Below, one piece after another: positions 8,066-16,904 of a DNA stretch of 48,000 nt (position 1 is its first letter; the number at the start of each line of letters is the position of its first letter). The stretch lies in assembly GCA_001838165.1 (NCBI GenBank), contig KV835865.1, forward strand, positions 1-48,000, given 5' to 3'. The position numbers and the translations under genes are program-made. This DNA is from Actinomyces sp. HMSC035G02 (GTDB taxonomy: Bacteria; Actinomycetota; Actinomycetes; Actinomycetales; Actinomycetaceae). The notes under the pieces were generated by a model. It had not been told where the DNA came from, made no database searches, and saw nothing but the letters and a program-made list of their open reading frames with translations.

Positions 8066-8644
8066 ATGCCTGTTCCGCTGGTAACTGTCGAGGACATCGA
8101 GGCCGCTCTCGGCCGTCCCCTCACAGACTCGGAGTCGGCGCGGGCAACGTTCATCGCTGACAAGCTCGCCGAGGCCTTCCGACAGCGCGCACGCCAGACG
8201 TTCACCGTCGAGCAGTACACGCACCGCCTGAAGGTCGACGCGGGCGGACGAGTCGTCCCCACACGGGCGCCGCTCGTCTCCGTCGAGGCTGTCACGACAG
8301 ACGACGGGCAGGCGATCCCCTACAACGTCAGGCACGGCTTTATCCAAGTCAGCGCACCCGCGAACGAGTTCGTGGTCGTCACCTACGAGGCGGGCCTCTC
8401 AGAGGTCCCCGCAGCGGTTCGACTACAGCTCGCAGACAGCGTGCGACGTATCCTCCTCATCCCCGACGCCGCCGCTCAAGGGGCAACCCAAATGACCGAG
8501 ACGACGGGACCATTCACGCAGACCCGCCAGTACGCCACATGGGCCGTAGGCGGCCAAGCCATCCTCTCCCCAGACGACCAGGCGCTCGCGGATGCGTACA
8601 GGCCGCGACGTGCCGGGCATGTCTGGGTGATGGGAGGGGCCTGA
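8066..8644 (+). CDS. Head-to-tail connector (adaptor) protein
   Basis: A 192-residue protein. The N-terminus (VTVEDIEAALGRPLTDSE...FIADKLAEAF) is the helical head of gp6/gp15-like connectors; the middle has a beta-rich RAPLVSVEAVTT segment and VVVTYEAGL, followed by a VPAAVRLQLADSVRRIL helix. It should bind below the portal. ATG 8066 follows GGGGGG seven bases after the previous stop. Assignment rests on fold-like pattern and position. Confidence 0.82.
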   Translation: MPVPLVTVEDIEAALGRPLTDSESARATFIADKLAEAFRQRARQTFTVEQYTHRLKVDAGGRVVPTRAPLVSVEAVTTDDGQAIPYNVRHGFIQVSAPANEFVVVTYEAGLSEVPAAVRLQLADSVRRILLIPDAAAQGATQMTETTGPFTQTRQYATWAVGGQAILSPDDQALADAYRPRRAGHVWVMGGA

Positions 8645-8645
8645 C

Positions 8646-8972
8646 GTGATGGAGGAATGGAAGACCCCGATTCAGGTAGAAGGGACCGTCCATCGTGACG
8701 GGGACGGCTACCTCGTCGAGGAATCGAAGCCGCGCCTCATCGGGGGGTGCCTGATCGCGCCGGGACAGTTCACTGTGCCGGGCTTGCTCGATCAGGCAGC
8801 CTCTGAGCGGGCCGACGAGACTGCGACGCTCTACCTCCCGAGGGGAATAACGCTGAGCGTCGGGGATGCCATCCGTGTCCCGGCTGAGCACCCTCTCGGC
8901 GGGACGTGGAGAGTCGAGGAGCCATCCTCGCCGTGGCCGCGCGGCACGGCTGTCGTGATCTCTCGGAGGTGA
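8646..8972 (+). CDS. Head-tail connector / stopper-like protein
   Basis: A 108-residue protein with a small beta-barrel pattern: YLPRGITLSVGDAIRVP, then GGTWRVEEPSSPWP, close to head-closure (stopper) proteins that seal the filled head. GTG 8646 and ATG 8649 are adjacent; both follow GGGAGGGG. It lies between the adaptor and the gp10-like protein, as expected for a stopper. Confidence 0.72.
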   Translation: MMEEWKTPIQVEGTVHRDGDGYLVEESKPRLIGGCLIAPGQFTVPGLLDQAASERADETATLYLPRGITLSVGDAIRVPAEHPLGGTWRVEEPSSPWPRGTAVVISRR

Positions 8973-8975
8973 CAC

Positions 8976-9332
8976 GTGGCAGTCAAGTTCGTGGTCAGCT
9001 CGGCCGCGATCGAGGCGCTTCTACAGTCCGCGTCGATCAGTGAAGCAATGGTCAGTGAAGCCGAATCGCTGCGTGCGGCGGCGGCAGCAGCGGCCCCGAA
9101 AAGGGACCGCGTACTCACCGACGCGTACAGGGTCGAGGCTGTGACGGCAACTGTGAAGACGCGCCGAAACGGCTCGTCTCGCAGGGCTGTCGGCCGCGTC
9201 GTCAACGATGCCCCACACGCCGTGCCTGTCGAGTTCGGGCACTTCGCCAGAGACGGGCGCCGCGTCCCCGGACGCCACACGCTCGGCAAGCTTGCGGGCT
9301 CCAAGCGCGCACGACGAGGAGGCCGGTCATGA
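8976..9332 (+). CDS. HK97 gp10-like tail-joining protein
   Basis: A 118-residue protein with a helical N-terminus, an AAAAAAPKRDRVLTDAYRVE region, then VNDAPHAVPVEFGHFARDGRRVPGRHTL. The last segment is the common end of gp10-like minor tail-completion proteins. GTG 8976 follows GGAGGTGA. The gene ends with ATGA overlap into the tail terminator gene, showing coupled translation. Confidence 0.78.
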   Translation: MAVKFVVSSAAIEALLQSASISEAMVSEAESLRAAAAAAAPKRDRVLTDAYRVEAVTATVKTRRNGSSRRAVGRVVNDAPHAVPVEFGHFARDGRRVPGRHTLGKLAGSKRARRGGRS

Positions 9333-9724
9333 AGTACAAGGACCCCGTCCAGGTGCTACGAGACGCGATCACCTCAGCAACGGGCGCTAAGACAGTTCGG
9401 GTGATCCAGGAGGGTAGCCTCCCGGACACATGGCCGATGCCGCTCGTGCATGTCTACGCGACCCAATCCCAGGACCTCGATTTCGAGCGTATTACCTCCG
9501 TCGTTGTCGACGTGTACGCCAAGACCCCCACAGGGCCGGGCGTCGTCGGCGCGGAGGCGCTCGCGGATGAGGTTGTGGATGCTCTGTCAGTTCGTCCTGT
9601 GGTGGGTGCGTCTGGGTGGGTGGATGAGGTTTCTGTGCCGTCCCGCCTGGGGGTGCGCGCCGCATACGGCGTCGTTGAGGTGGTGGGCCTCAGCGTGGAA
9701 GTCACTCAACGTCCCACCGACTAA
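9329..9724 (+). CDS. Tail terminator protein
   Basis: A 131-residue protein. The pattern DPVQVLRDAI.., WPMPLVHVYATQSQD, ITSVVVDVYAKTP and RAAYGVVEVVGLSVEV fits tail terminator/tail completion proteins, which cap the growing tail tube and contact the head. ATG 9329 overlaps the previous stop. It directly precedes the major tail gene, the usual position. Confidence 0.75.
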   Translation: MKYKDPVQVLRDAITSATGAKTVRVIQEGSLPDTWPMPLVHVYATQSQDLDFERITSVVVDVYAKTPTGPGVVGAEALADEVVDALSVRPVVGASGWVDEVSVPSRLGVRAAYGVVEVVGLSVEVTQRPTD

Positions 9725-9753
9725 CCAATATCTGATCTGGAAGGGAAACCGAT

Positions 9754-10419
9754 ATGGCCGACACGACGACCATTGAAGCGCTGAAGAAGAAGCACAACAA
9801 GGCAAAGAACGTGCGCAAGGCGCTCAACGTTCTGGCCTTCGTCGCACCGCTCACGACCGCTGTCCCGGACGCGCTGACGGGAGCAAGTGGTGCGATGAAG
9901 GAACTCTCCGCGGACTGGACTCCGCTGGGAATCTTCACGACCGATGGCGGGGAGATCACGCCTGACGTGTCCGTCGACGACGTCGATGGCCTGGGTTACG
10001 CAGAGCCTGTGCGCTCTGACCTGACCAAGGCAACCAAGACGATCAAGCTCAACATCTTCGAGCTGTTCCGCAAGGAGATGCTGAGCCTGACGCACGGCAT
10101 TGACCTCTCGCAGGTCAAGGCGAACGCGACCACGGGAGAAGTCGTCTTCGATGACCCGCTTCTTCCCTCCATCCCGGAGAAGCGTCTGCTGATCGTCGCA
10201 GCCGACGGCCCTGCTGATGACGAGTGGCTGATGGGCTGGTGTTTCACGCGCGCCAAGCTCGTCTCAATGCCGACGATCGGGCTCAAGGCGACGGACGCGA
10301 TTACTGGCGACCTCGAATTCAAGGCATTCGCCGACGAGGCCGCAGGTACCGCCTGCCGTAATTACTACGGCGGCTCGGCGATGCTCAAGCACCGTGACAT
10401 CACCGGTTTCAGCGTCTGA
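9754..10419 (+). CDS. Major tail protein
   Basis: A 221-residue protein that should polymerise into the tail tube. Supporting segments are ADWTPLGIFTTDGGEITPDV, SVDDVDGLGYAEPVRSDLTK and a C-terminal half with TDAITGDLEFKAFADE, typical of actinophage major tail proteins. GGAAGGGAAA precedes ATG 9754. A strong G/C hairpin follows the stop and may hold back transcription or protect this abundant message. Confidence 0.88.
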   Translation: MADTTTIEALKKKHNKAKNVRKALNVLAFVAPLTTAVPDALTGASGAMKELSADWTPLGIFTTDGGEITPDVSVDDVDGLGYAEPVRSDLTKATKTIKLNIFELFRKEMLSLTHGIDLSQVKANATTGEVVFDDPLLPSIPEKRLLIVAADGPADDEWLMGWCFTRAKLVSMPTIGLKATDAITGDLEFKAFADEAAGTACRNYYGGSAMLKHRDITGFSV

Positions 10420-10427
10420 CACAGACT

Positions 10428-10470
10428 GCGGGCGGGGGCCGGGGATGTTCTCCCTCCGGCCTCTGCCCGC
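10428..10470 (+). terminator. GC-rich hairpin after major tail gene
   Basis: A 15-base arm (10428-10442) pairs with 10456-10470 with only two G-T positions. There is no T run, so it is more likely a partial terminator or an mRNA 3'-end stabiliser than a full stop. Confidence 0.5.
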
Positions 10471-10506
10471 TACCACCCCCAGGAGAACACAGTCGATAGG
10501 ACAACC

Positions 10507-10701
10507 ATGGATCAGCTGACCTTCACGAAGACGATCAAGACGGACGGCGGGGAAGACCTCGTGCTCACGCGAGTCACCGACGACGCAGCCGACGCGAACA
10601 CTCTGCGCGCACAGGGATGGGCCGAAGCCAAGCCCGCACAGAAGGAAGACCCCACGCCGACGCTGCCCGCCCCGCCCGCCAGCACCCAGCGCAACAACTG
10701 A
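10507..10701 (+). CDS. Small tail-region protein, unknown
   Basis: A 64-residue protein: MDQLTFTKTIKTDGGEDLVL, then RVTDDAADANTLRAQGWAEA, then a Pro/Thr-rich tail. It sits between major tail protein and tail assembly chaperone. I do not recognise a family. ATG 10507 has TAGGA seven bases upstream. Coding is supported by frame continuity and spacing to the next ribosome site. Confidence 0.68.
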   Translation: MDQLTFTKTIKTDGGEDLVLTRVTDDAADANTLRAQGWAEAKPAQKEDPTPTLPAPPASTQRNN

Positions 10702-10724
10702 CCGACCAAACAAGGAGAACATCA

Positions 10725-11066
10725 ATGGCAGACAAGATCACCCCGACCCTCACCCTCGCAGCCCTCAACAACCTCGACGGCGCAGCAGAGGTCACCCCAT
10801 TCACCTTCGGGATCAACAACCGAGTCATAACCTTCCCGGACCCCCTGGGCCTGAGCCCCGAGGCCGGCGAAGACCTCCTCCAAGACCTCAGCGGCGGCAA
10901 GCGCGCCACCGAGGTCATCTCCAAGTGGCTCTCGGAGGAAGACGCCGCATTCGTCACCAAGCATCTGAGCCTGCGCCAGATGCTGCTCCTCATGCGAAAG
11001 GCATCCGAGCACTACGAGGCCTCGCTCGGCTCCCTGGGGGAAGGGCACGCCTCTACGACCGCTTAA
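10725..11066 (+). CDS. Tail assembly chaperone, short form (gpG-like)
   Basis: A 113-residue protein, MADKITPTLTLAALNNL to HASTTA, which in related phages binds the tape measure before tail assembly. AAGGAGA precedes ATG 10725. Near its end the run CTG GGG GAA GGG (11034-11045) gives a slippery GGGGGAA just before the stop. The -1 frame downstream is long and open with family-typical sequence, so a longer fusion product is expected (see next entry). Confidence 0.85.
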   Translation: MADKITPTLTLAALNNLDGAAEVTPFTFGINNRVITFPDPLGLSPEAGEDLLQDLSGGKRATEVISKWLSEEDAAFVTKHLSLRQMLLLMRKASEHYEASLGSLGEGHASTTA

Positions 11067-11488
11067 CACGGTACGAGGGGCAAGTCGTCGCGGACCTCGC
11101 GGAGCAGGGCTGGGACACATACGCCCTGTTCCGCGCTCGCCGATACCGATTCCTCCTGACTCTGATCGACGAGCTGCCATCAACGAGCCGAACCGTCGCA
11201 GCGATACTCAACGACCCCGAGGTCGCAATCGAAACGGCAATGGCGATCGCCGAAGCCCCCGACGACGACGATACCGAGGCGCAGCTCCGAACCCAGACCC
11301 CCGAGGTGCGGGTCATGCAGGACATCTTCGACCTGCTCGTCTCGGCCTTCGGAGGCAAAGAAACCTACCCACGACCCGAGAGCCTCACCGCGATCGCGCT
11401 TGAAGACGCACGCACGAGCGTCCGAGACCGCAGCGCCCACCAGGCGCTCGCGGCTCTCATGCCGGGGTGGAGTCCGCAAGAAACCTGA
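11039..11488 (+). CDS. Tail assembly chaperone, frameshifted extension (gpT-like)
   Basis: The -1 frame continuation of the chaperone gene. After the slip at about 11037-11042 it reads GRARLYDRLTRYEGQVVADL, followed by an LFRARRYRFLLTLIDELP segment and an acidic helix, the usual second half in actinophage chaperones. It has no ribosome site of its own, and its frame overlaps the first frame by over 100 bases, so it is most likely made only as a fusion of about 254 residues. The exact slip codon is inference. Confidence 0.78.
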   Translation, partial: GRARLYDRLTRYEGQVVADLAEQGWDTYALFRARRYRFLLTLIDELPSTSRTVAAILNDPEVAIETAMAIAEAPDDDDTEAQLRTQTPEVRVMQDIFDLLVSAFGGKETYPRPESLTAIALEDARTSVRDRSAHQALAALMPGWSPQET

Positions 11489-11511
11489 ATATCTACCTGT
11501 AGGAGGTCTGC

Positions 11512-14500
11512 GTGGCTGGCGTATATCAGGCAGGCACTGTCTATGTCGATGTGGTCCCCTCGATGCGAGGGTTCTTCAAGAGCATCGAGAATGCGACGGC
11601 CACGCAGCTCCCGCAGGTGGCTGGCGATGCGGGCAAGAAATACGCGGAGAAGTTCAAAGAGCAGGTCTCCGCGTCGGGCAAGGACCTCGTTAACGCGATC
11701 GCCGATCCTCTGGGCAAGTCAACGGCGCGCCTTCGTCAGGAGGCCGCGCAGGCTGGGGATGCCCTGCAGGAAGCGCACGCCAAGGTGGAGAAGTCCTCCT
11801 CGGCGCTCGCGAAAGCCCGCGCCGAGGAGGAGACTGCCGCCTCTGCGGTGGAGCGTGCCGAGCGTGCGCTCGCGGCCGCGCGGTCCAGCTCATCCGCTGA
11901 TGCGTCGGCTGTCGCTCGCGCGGAGTCGGCGCTGGCCTCGGCGCGAGAAGCGTCGGCGGCAGCGAATAAGAGGGCAGACCAGGCGTCCGCTAACCACGCG
12001 GACTCGCTCCGCAAGGAGAAGGCAGCGTCCGACAGCGCGAAGGCGGCAACAGAGGCGCTTGACCAGCGTATCTCGAAGGCCCCGTCCAACTGGGAGCGCT
12101 TCACGACGTCGCTGAAGGGCTGGGTGCGAGAGGCCGACAACGTCGAGCGTGAAGCTCACGAGGTTGATTCCTCGCTCGGCCTCGTTGGCTCGGGCGTGAC
12201 GTCGCTCGGGGGACTCGTGACCTCGGCGCTAGGGCCTCTCGCGCTGCTGGGGGCAGCTGTCGGTATCGGCGGGTTCGCGTCCGAGGCAATCGCGGCCTCA
12301 GACGCAACCAACAAATTCGCGGACACACTGCGATTCGCCGGCGTCGATGATTCGACGATTGAGCGCCTCGGGGCATCCGCTCAGGAGTACGCCGACCGCA
12401 CCGTGTACGACCTCGCGGACATTCAGGGCATCACGAGCCAGCTCGCCGCAAACTCGGTCGATGGCTTCGACCGTCTTGCCGAGGCCGCCGGTAACCTCAA
12501 CGCGGTGTCTGGTGGAACGGCCGACACGTACAAGAGCCTGGGCCTGGCACTCGTCCAGGTGAACGGTGCTGGGAAGTTACAGACCCAGGACTGGAATCAA
12601 ATCGCCAACGCCGTTCCGGGCGCGAGCGGAAAGATTCAGCAGGCTCTGTCCGATATGGGCGCCTACACGGGGAACTTCCGTGAGGCCATGTCGGAAGGCC
12701 AAATCTCTGCGGAAGAGTTCAATCAGGCGCTTCTGCAGTTGGGCTTTGATGACGTCGCGGTCGCGGCCGCGTCGGACGTGTCGCGCATCGAGAATGCCGC
12801 CGGCAACCTGCAGGCGACGATTGTCGGTGGCTTCAAGGACATGATCGACCTCGCGAAGCCGCAGCTGACCGACTTCATGAGTTGGATGTCGGACACGCTC
12901 GGTGCTGGGTTCGCCTGGATCAAGGACGTGGGCGTGCCCTCGATCCAGGGAATCTGGGATGTCCTCGCCAATGGGAACTTCTCGGGGCCGATCTTCGGCC
13001 TCGAAGAGGATTCTGGTCTCGTCGACTTCCTGTTCAACCTGCGTGATGCTGGAATGGCCGCCTGGGAGATGCTCAAGTCCGGCTGGGACGCGGCAACGAA
13101 CCTCGCGTCCGCGTTCGCGCCGCTCGCCCAGAGCGTGTGGGACATGGTCAGTGCGTTCGGCGGGGATGGCCCATCGGTGATTCAGCGAACCGCTGAGGCG
13201 CTCAAGAGCGTGTTCGACTGGGTTGGCAAGAACACTGACATCGTCGCTCCGCTCGTCACGGCGGTAGTCGCTGGTACGACCGCCTTCAAGGGCATGAGCG
13301 CGGCCATGGGTGCCGTGAACGCCGTGAAGGCGGCCGGCGGACTGCTGCAGTTCGTCAAAGCGACGAACCTCGCGAAGGCCGCGCAGGTCGCGTTCAACTT
13401 CGTCATGAACATGAACCCGATCGGCGCGATCGTCACGGCGATCTCCGCACTCGTCGCGGGCCTCGTTTACTTCTTCACGCAGACGGAGACAGGCCGGAAG
13501 GCGTGGGCGGCGATCACTGAAGCTTTTTACAGCTTCGTGGACTGGATCAGCTCCGCGTGGTCGTCCGCCATGGAGTCGATCTCCTCGTGGTGGACGGGCA
13601 CCTGGGACGGAGTCTCGGGGTTCTTCTCGACCTACGTTGTGCAGCCCCTGCAGACGGCATGGGATGCTATCACGGCTGTCTGGGACGGCATCGTCACGAC
13701 CTTTAAGACCGCGTTCGCGATCATCGTCGGCATCGTCCTGACCCCGATCAAGCTCTACATACAGGCGTGGGTAGCAGTTTTCACGTGGGCGTATGACAAC
13801 GTCATCAAGCCCGTGTGGGACGCGATCTGCGAGGCATTCACCTGGGCTTACGACAGCGTCATCAAGCCCGTATTCGAGCAGATCGCTAACACGTGGCAGT
13901 GGATCGCCGGAATAGCCACAGAGGTGTTCGGCGGCATTGTCTCATTCCTCGAGGGAGTGTGGACGGCGATCTCCACAGGAGTGACGGCCGCGTGGAATCT
14001 CATCGTCGCAGGCGTCACCTGGTACATCAACACCGTGTGGAACATCGTCTCGACGGTGTTCACGACGGTCGCTGGCGTCGTCTCCTCGATCTGGAACGGC
14101 ATCTCCTCCACCGTCTCGGGCGTCTGGGAGTCCATCAAGTCCACGGCGAGCGCAGCCGTCCAGTGGGTCTACGACAGCGTCACGAACGTGTTCTCGTCCA
14201 TGTCGAGCGGCGTCTCGTCCACCTTCGATGGCATGCGCTCAGCCATCGAGTCCGTGTGGAACAAGGTGAAGAGCGTCGCGGCAAAGCCAGTGAATTTCAT
14301 CATCGACACCGTCTACACCAATGGCCTGAAATCCATGGTGGAAACGGTTGCCTCGAAGATCGGGCTCTCACTCACCCTGCCGACGGTCCCCAGGATCGCC
14401 GAGTACGCCGGCGGCGGTATCGTCCCCGGCTACAGTCCCGGGCACGACACGATCCCGGCGATGCTCTCCCCGGGAGAGGCGATCCTCGTCCCCGAGCTCG

Positions 14501-15456
14501 TCCGCCAGATCGGCCCGAGTAGGATCATTGCCGCGAACTACGCCGCCTCGAAGCGCCGCCCCGGTGGCAGCCCCGGCAAGGCCCCCACCGGATTCTCCGG
14601 AGGAGGCATCGCCCACTTCGCCGGCGGCGGCATCGCCGGATGGTTCGCCGACGCAGCACGCGGCGTGAGCGAGTTCTTCCGCGACCCGCTCGGCTCCATC
14701 GCGCAGCTCATCACCGAACCCGTCCGAGGACTCATGAAGGGCATCGCCCCCGGAGTCATCGGCGAGCTCGGCGCAGGCGGCGTCGAATCCCTCCTCGCAG
14801 GAGTCGGATCGTTCTTCAAGAAGAAGGCCGAGGAATCCTCATCGGCCGGACTCGTGGGCGCCGCAATGCGAGCCGTCCAAATGCAGGTCCCCTACGTGTG
14901 GGGCGGCTCAGCCATCCCGCCCGGCCTGGACTGTTCGGGCCTCGTGTATTGGGCAGCCCAGCAGCTCGGTCTGGGGTGGCCGCGCCTCACGGCAGCTGGG
15001 TACCAGTCCGGCTCCACCATGATCCCGTGGACGCAGGCCGCCCCCGGCGACTTGCTTTTCTGGGGAGCGCCCGCCCACCACGTCGCGATCTACGCCGGTG
15101 GTGGCCAGATGATCGAGGAGCCAAAGCCCGGCCTCAACGCCAGGCACACCGGCATCTGGGGTTCACCGACCGTCGGACGCTACGGGGGAGCGCGCAAGTA
15201 TGACCGGGGCGGGTGGCTGCCCTCGGGAGTCACGGCGGCCGTCAACCAGACGGGGACGCGGGAGGCGATCCTCACGGCCCGTCAGTGGGCAGATGTCAGT
15301 GCGCTCGCGGCGAGTGGAGCAAACGCGGTGCCGTCGCTCGATGGCGCGCAGCTCAACCTTGTGCTGGACGATGGCCATTCGTTCCGTGCGCATGTGGAGT
15401 CGATCAGCACCGGCGTCCTGGTTCGCCGTAAGCAACTCGCTGGAAGGAGCAGGTAG
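11512..15456 (+). CDS. Tape measure protein with NlpC/P60 peptidase domain
   Basis: A 1,314-residue protein, the longest in the phage, setting tail length and entering the host envelope. Residues about 70-190 are an Ala/Glu/Ser-rich coiled coil. Hydrophobic stretches occur near residues 228-262 and 640-665, then a long Trp-rich repetitive region (W..I...W patterns, about 680-940). Two GGGI..Y/F segments follow. The C-terminus is an NlpC/P60 cell-wall peptidase: VPYVWGG, catalytic C1141 in DCSGLVYW, and H1190 in HHVAIYAGG. The enzyme should open peptidoglycan at DNA entry. GTG 11512 follows TAGGAGGT; its stop overlaps the next GTG. Confidence 0.93.
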   Translation: MAGVYQAGTVYVDVVPSMRGFFKSIENATATQLPQVAGDAGKKYAEKFKEQVSASGKDLVNAIADPLGKSTARLRQEAAQAGDALQEAHAKVEKSSSALAKARAEEETAASAVERAERALAAARSSSSADASAVARAESALASAREASAAANKRADQASANHADSLRKEKAASDSAKAATEALDQRISKAPSNWERFTTSLKGWVREADNVEREAHEVDSSLGLVGSGVTSLGGLVTSALGPLALLGAAVGIGGFASEAIAASDATNKFADTLRFAGVDDSTIERLGASAQEYADRTVYDLADIQGITSQLAANSVDGFDRLAEAAGNLNAVSGGTADTYKSLGLALVQVNGAGKLQTQDWNQIANAVPGASGKIQQALSDMGAYTGNFREAMSEGQISAEEFNQALLQLGFDDVAVAAASDVSRIENAAGNLQATIVGGFKDMIDLAKPQLTDFMSWMSDTLGAGFAWIKDVGVPSIQGIWDVLANGNFSGPIFGLEEDSGLVDFLFNLRDAGMAAWEMLKSGWDAATNLASAFAPLAQSVWDMVSAFGGDGPSVIQRTAEALKSVFDWVGKNTDIVAPLVTAVVAGTTAFKGMSAAMGAVNAVKAAGGLLQFVKATNLAKAAQVAFNFVMNMNPIGAIVTAISALVAGLVYFFTQTETGRKAWAAITEAFYSFVDWISSAWSSAMESISSWWTGTWDGVSGFFSTYVVQPLQTAWDAITAVWDGIVTTFKTAFAIIVGIVLTPIKLYIQAWVAVFTWAYDNVIKPVWDAICEAFTWAYDSVIKPVFEQIANTWQWIAGIATEVFGGIVSFLEGVWTAISTGVTAAWNLIVAGVTWYINTVWNIVSTVFTTVAGVVSSIWNGISSTVSGVWESIKSTASAAVQWVYDSVTNVFSSMSSGVSSTFDGMRSAIESVWNKVKSVAAKPVNFIIDTVYTNGLKSMVETVASKIGLSLTLPTVPRIAEYAGGGIVPGYSPGHDTIPAMLSPGEAILVPELVRQIGPSRIIAANYAASKRRPGGSPGKAPTGFSGGGIAHFAGGGIAGWFADAARGVSEFFRDPLGSIAQLITEPVRGLMKGIAPGVIGELGAGGVESLLAGVGSFFKKKAEESSSAGLVGAAMRAVQMQVPYVWGGSAIPPGLDCSGLVYWAAQQLGLGWPRLTAAGYQSGSTMIPWTQAAPGDLLFWGAPAHHVAIYAGGGQMIEEPKPGLNARHTGIWGSPTVGRYGGARKYDRGGWLPSGVTAAVNQTGTREAILTARQWADVSALAASGANAVPSLDGAQLNLVLDDGHSFRAHVESISTGVLVRRKQLAGRSR

Positions 15457-16904
15457 TGGCTCGTGAGAATCTTTGCCGCAATCCGTCGTTCGCGTATCTA
15501 CTGCGGGAATGGGCGAAGATCGATCCGGCCACGGTGAGGATCGGCGCAGATACTGACTCGTGGGGCGGGCACGCTCGCCAGTCTCCGCAGTATCTGGCGA
15601 TCGACGTGCCGCCCGGCACGCAGGGGCCGGCTGCCGCGCCAACGGCAGTCACTGTCGCCGGAGGGCAGACCGTCGCGATCTCGGCGCTTGTGCGCACGAG
15701 TCCTGGCCTCGCGGCTGCTGTCTCCCCGGAGTGGACCGTGGGCGGCCGCAGCGTCACGGAGAAGACTCCGGCGCTGTTGGCCGCCAGCGCGGATGGGGTT
15801 CGCCCCGTCTGGGCGTTCACGGCCCCATCTGGGGCGACGGCCGTGCAGCTTCGGTTCGAGGCCCGCACGACCTCGGCGGCCGAGCGCGGCACTCTGCCGG
15901 GTTGGGTGTACGTCGATGACGTTCTCATCGTCACGGCCCCCACCCCAGGCGAGGCACTCGAGGCAGCAGCGGGGGATTTCTTCGACGGAGACACCCCACC
16001 GAGTCGCATCGGCTATTCCTCGAGGGCGCTCACGCACCAGTGGACCGGCGCTCGCGGCGTTTCGACGTCGCGGGAGGTCGAGGCGGACGTCGATATGTCG
16101 TCGCTGCCTGTCGCGATTGTGGCGGGTGGGCAGGCGCCCAGGGTCCAGATCGTGATTCCCCCGGCGTGCGTTCCCGCCGGGGCGGCCTGCTATGTCGAGG
16201 GCGTCACGGACACGGGTTTCACGTGGATTCCTCGCGGGGGAGTATGGTCCTCCAAGGGCTTGCAGCGCATCATTGGGGACCCGCTCGCACCGATCAACAC
16301 GCCGATCAGGTACAGGCTGACGACGTCGAGGGGCCTAACGGTCGAATCGGAGCCGGTGGTCCGCTCATGGGGTGGCCTGTCGCTGATGACTGACACGGCG
16401 GGCGCGAAGCCTGTGAATGTCCTGTGGCAGGGCACTGACCAGCGTGAACTGAAACCGCGGGTGACTGAGCATGAGGTGCCGGGCCGCGCGACCCCCCTGG
16501 TGGTCTATGCTCCCACGATGGGGCGCGGCACGGTGTCTCTCACTGTTCGCACGAACCTGCAGGACACGGCGGCCATGAAGACGCTTCTGGCGTCTCAGAC
16601 GCCGGTGGCGCTTTTCCACAACCCGCGTCACTGCGTGCAGTGCAAGCGTGGGACGTGCGATGTCGATCCAGTGACGCTCATGTCGGTGACATCGGTATCG
16701 ATGGAGCGTGCGCCGCGTCTCGACGTCGCCGAGCGCATCTGGCAGCTCAAGGGCACGATCGTCGATCTGCCGCAGCCGAACACAACGCTGACGTTGTCGA
16801 CGTGGAACGACTTCGATAAGCGACGGCTGACGTGGAGTGGCCTGGATGCTCGTCGGTGGCCGTGGGATCAGTTCGACAGGACTATCTGGCAGGAGGACGC
16901 ATGA
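15456..16904 (+). CDS. Minor tail protein with N-terminal carbohydrate-binding-like region
   Basis: A 482-residue protein. Residues 1 to about 170 (LCRNPSFAYLLREW start, then beta strands ending GWVYVDDVLIV) have the look of a jelly-roll carbohydrate-binding module as used in phage tail tips. The remainder is beta-rich with a Cys-containing HCVQCKRGTC segment near residue 390. It lies right after the tape measure, where the distal tail protein is expected. GTG 15456 shares a base with the tape measure stop (TAGTG). Confidence 0.75.
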   Translation: MARENLCRNPSFAYLLREWAKIDPATVRIGADTDSWGGHARQSPQYLAIDVPPGTQGPAAAPTAVTVAGGQTVAISALVRTSPGLAAAVSPEWTVGGRSVTEKTPALLAASADGVRPVWAFTAPSGATAVQLRFEARTTSAAERGTLPGWVYVDDVLIVTAPTPGEALEAAAGDFFDGDTPPSRIGYSSRALTHQWTGARGVSTSREVEADVDMSSLPVAIVAGGQAPRVQIVIPPACVPAGAACYVEGVTDTGFTWIPRGGVWSSKGLQRIIGDPLAPINTPIRYRLTTSRGLTVESEPVVRSWGGLSLMTDTAGAKPVNVLWQGTDQRELKPRVTEHEVPGRATPLVVYAPTMGRGTVSLTVRTNLQDTAAMKTLLASQTPVALFHNPRHCVQCKRGTCDVDPVTLMSVTSVSMERAPRLDVAERIWQLKGTIVDLPQPNTTLTLSTWNDFDKRRLTWSGLDARRWPWDQFDRTIWQEDA

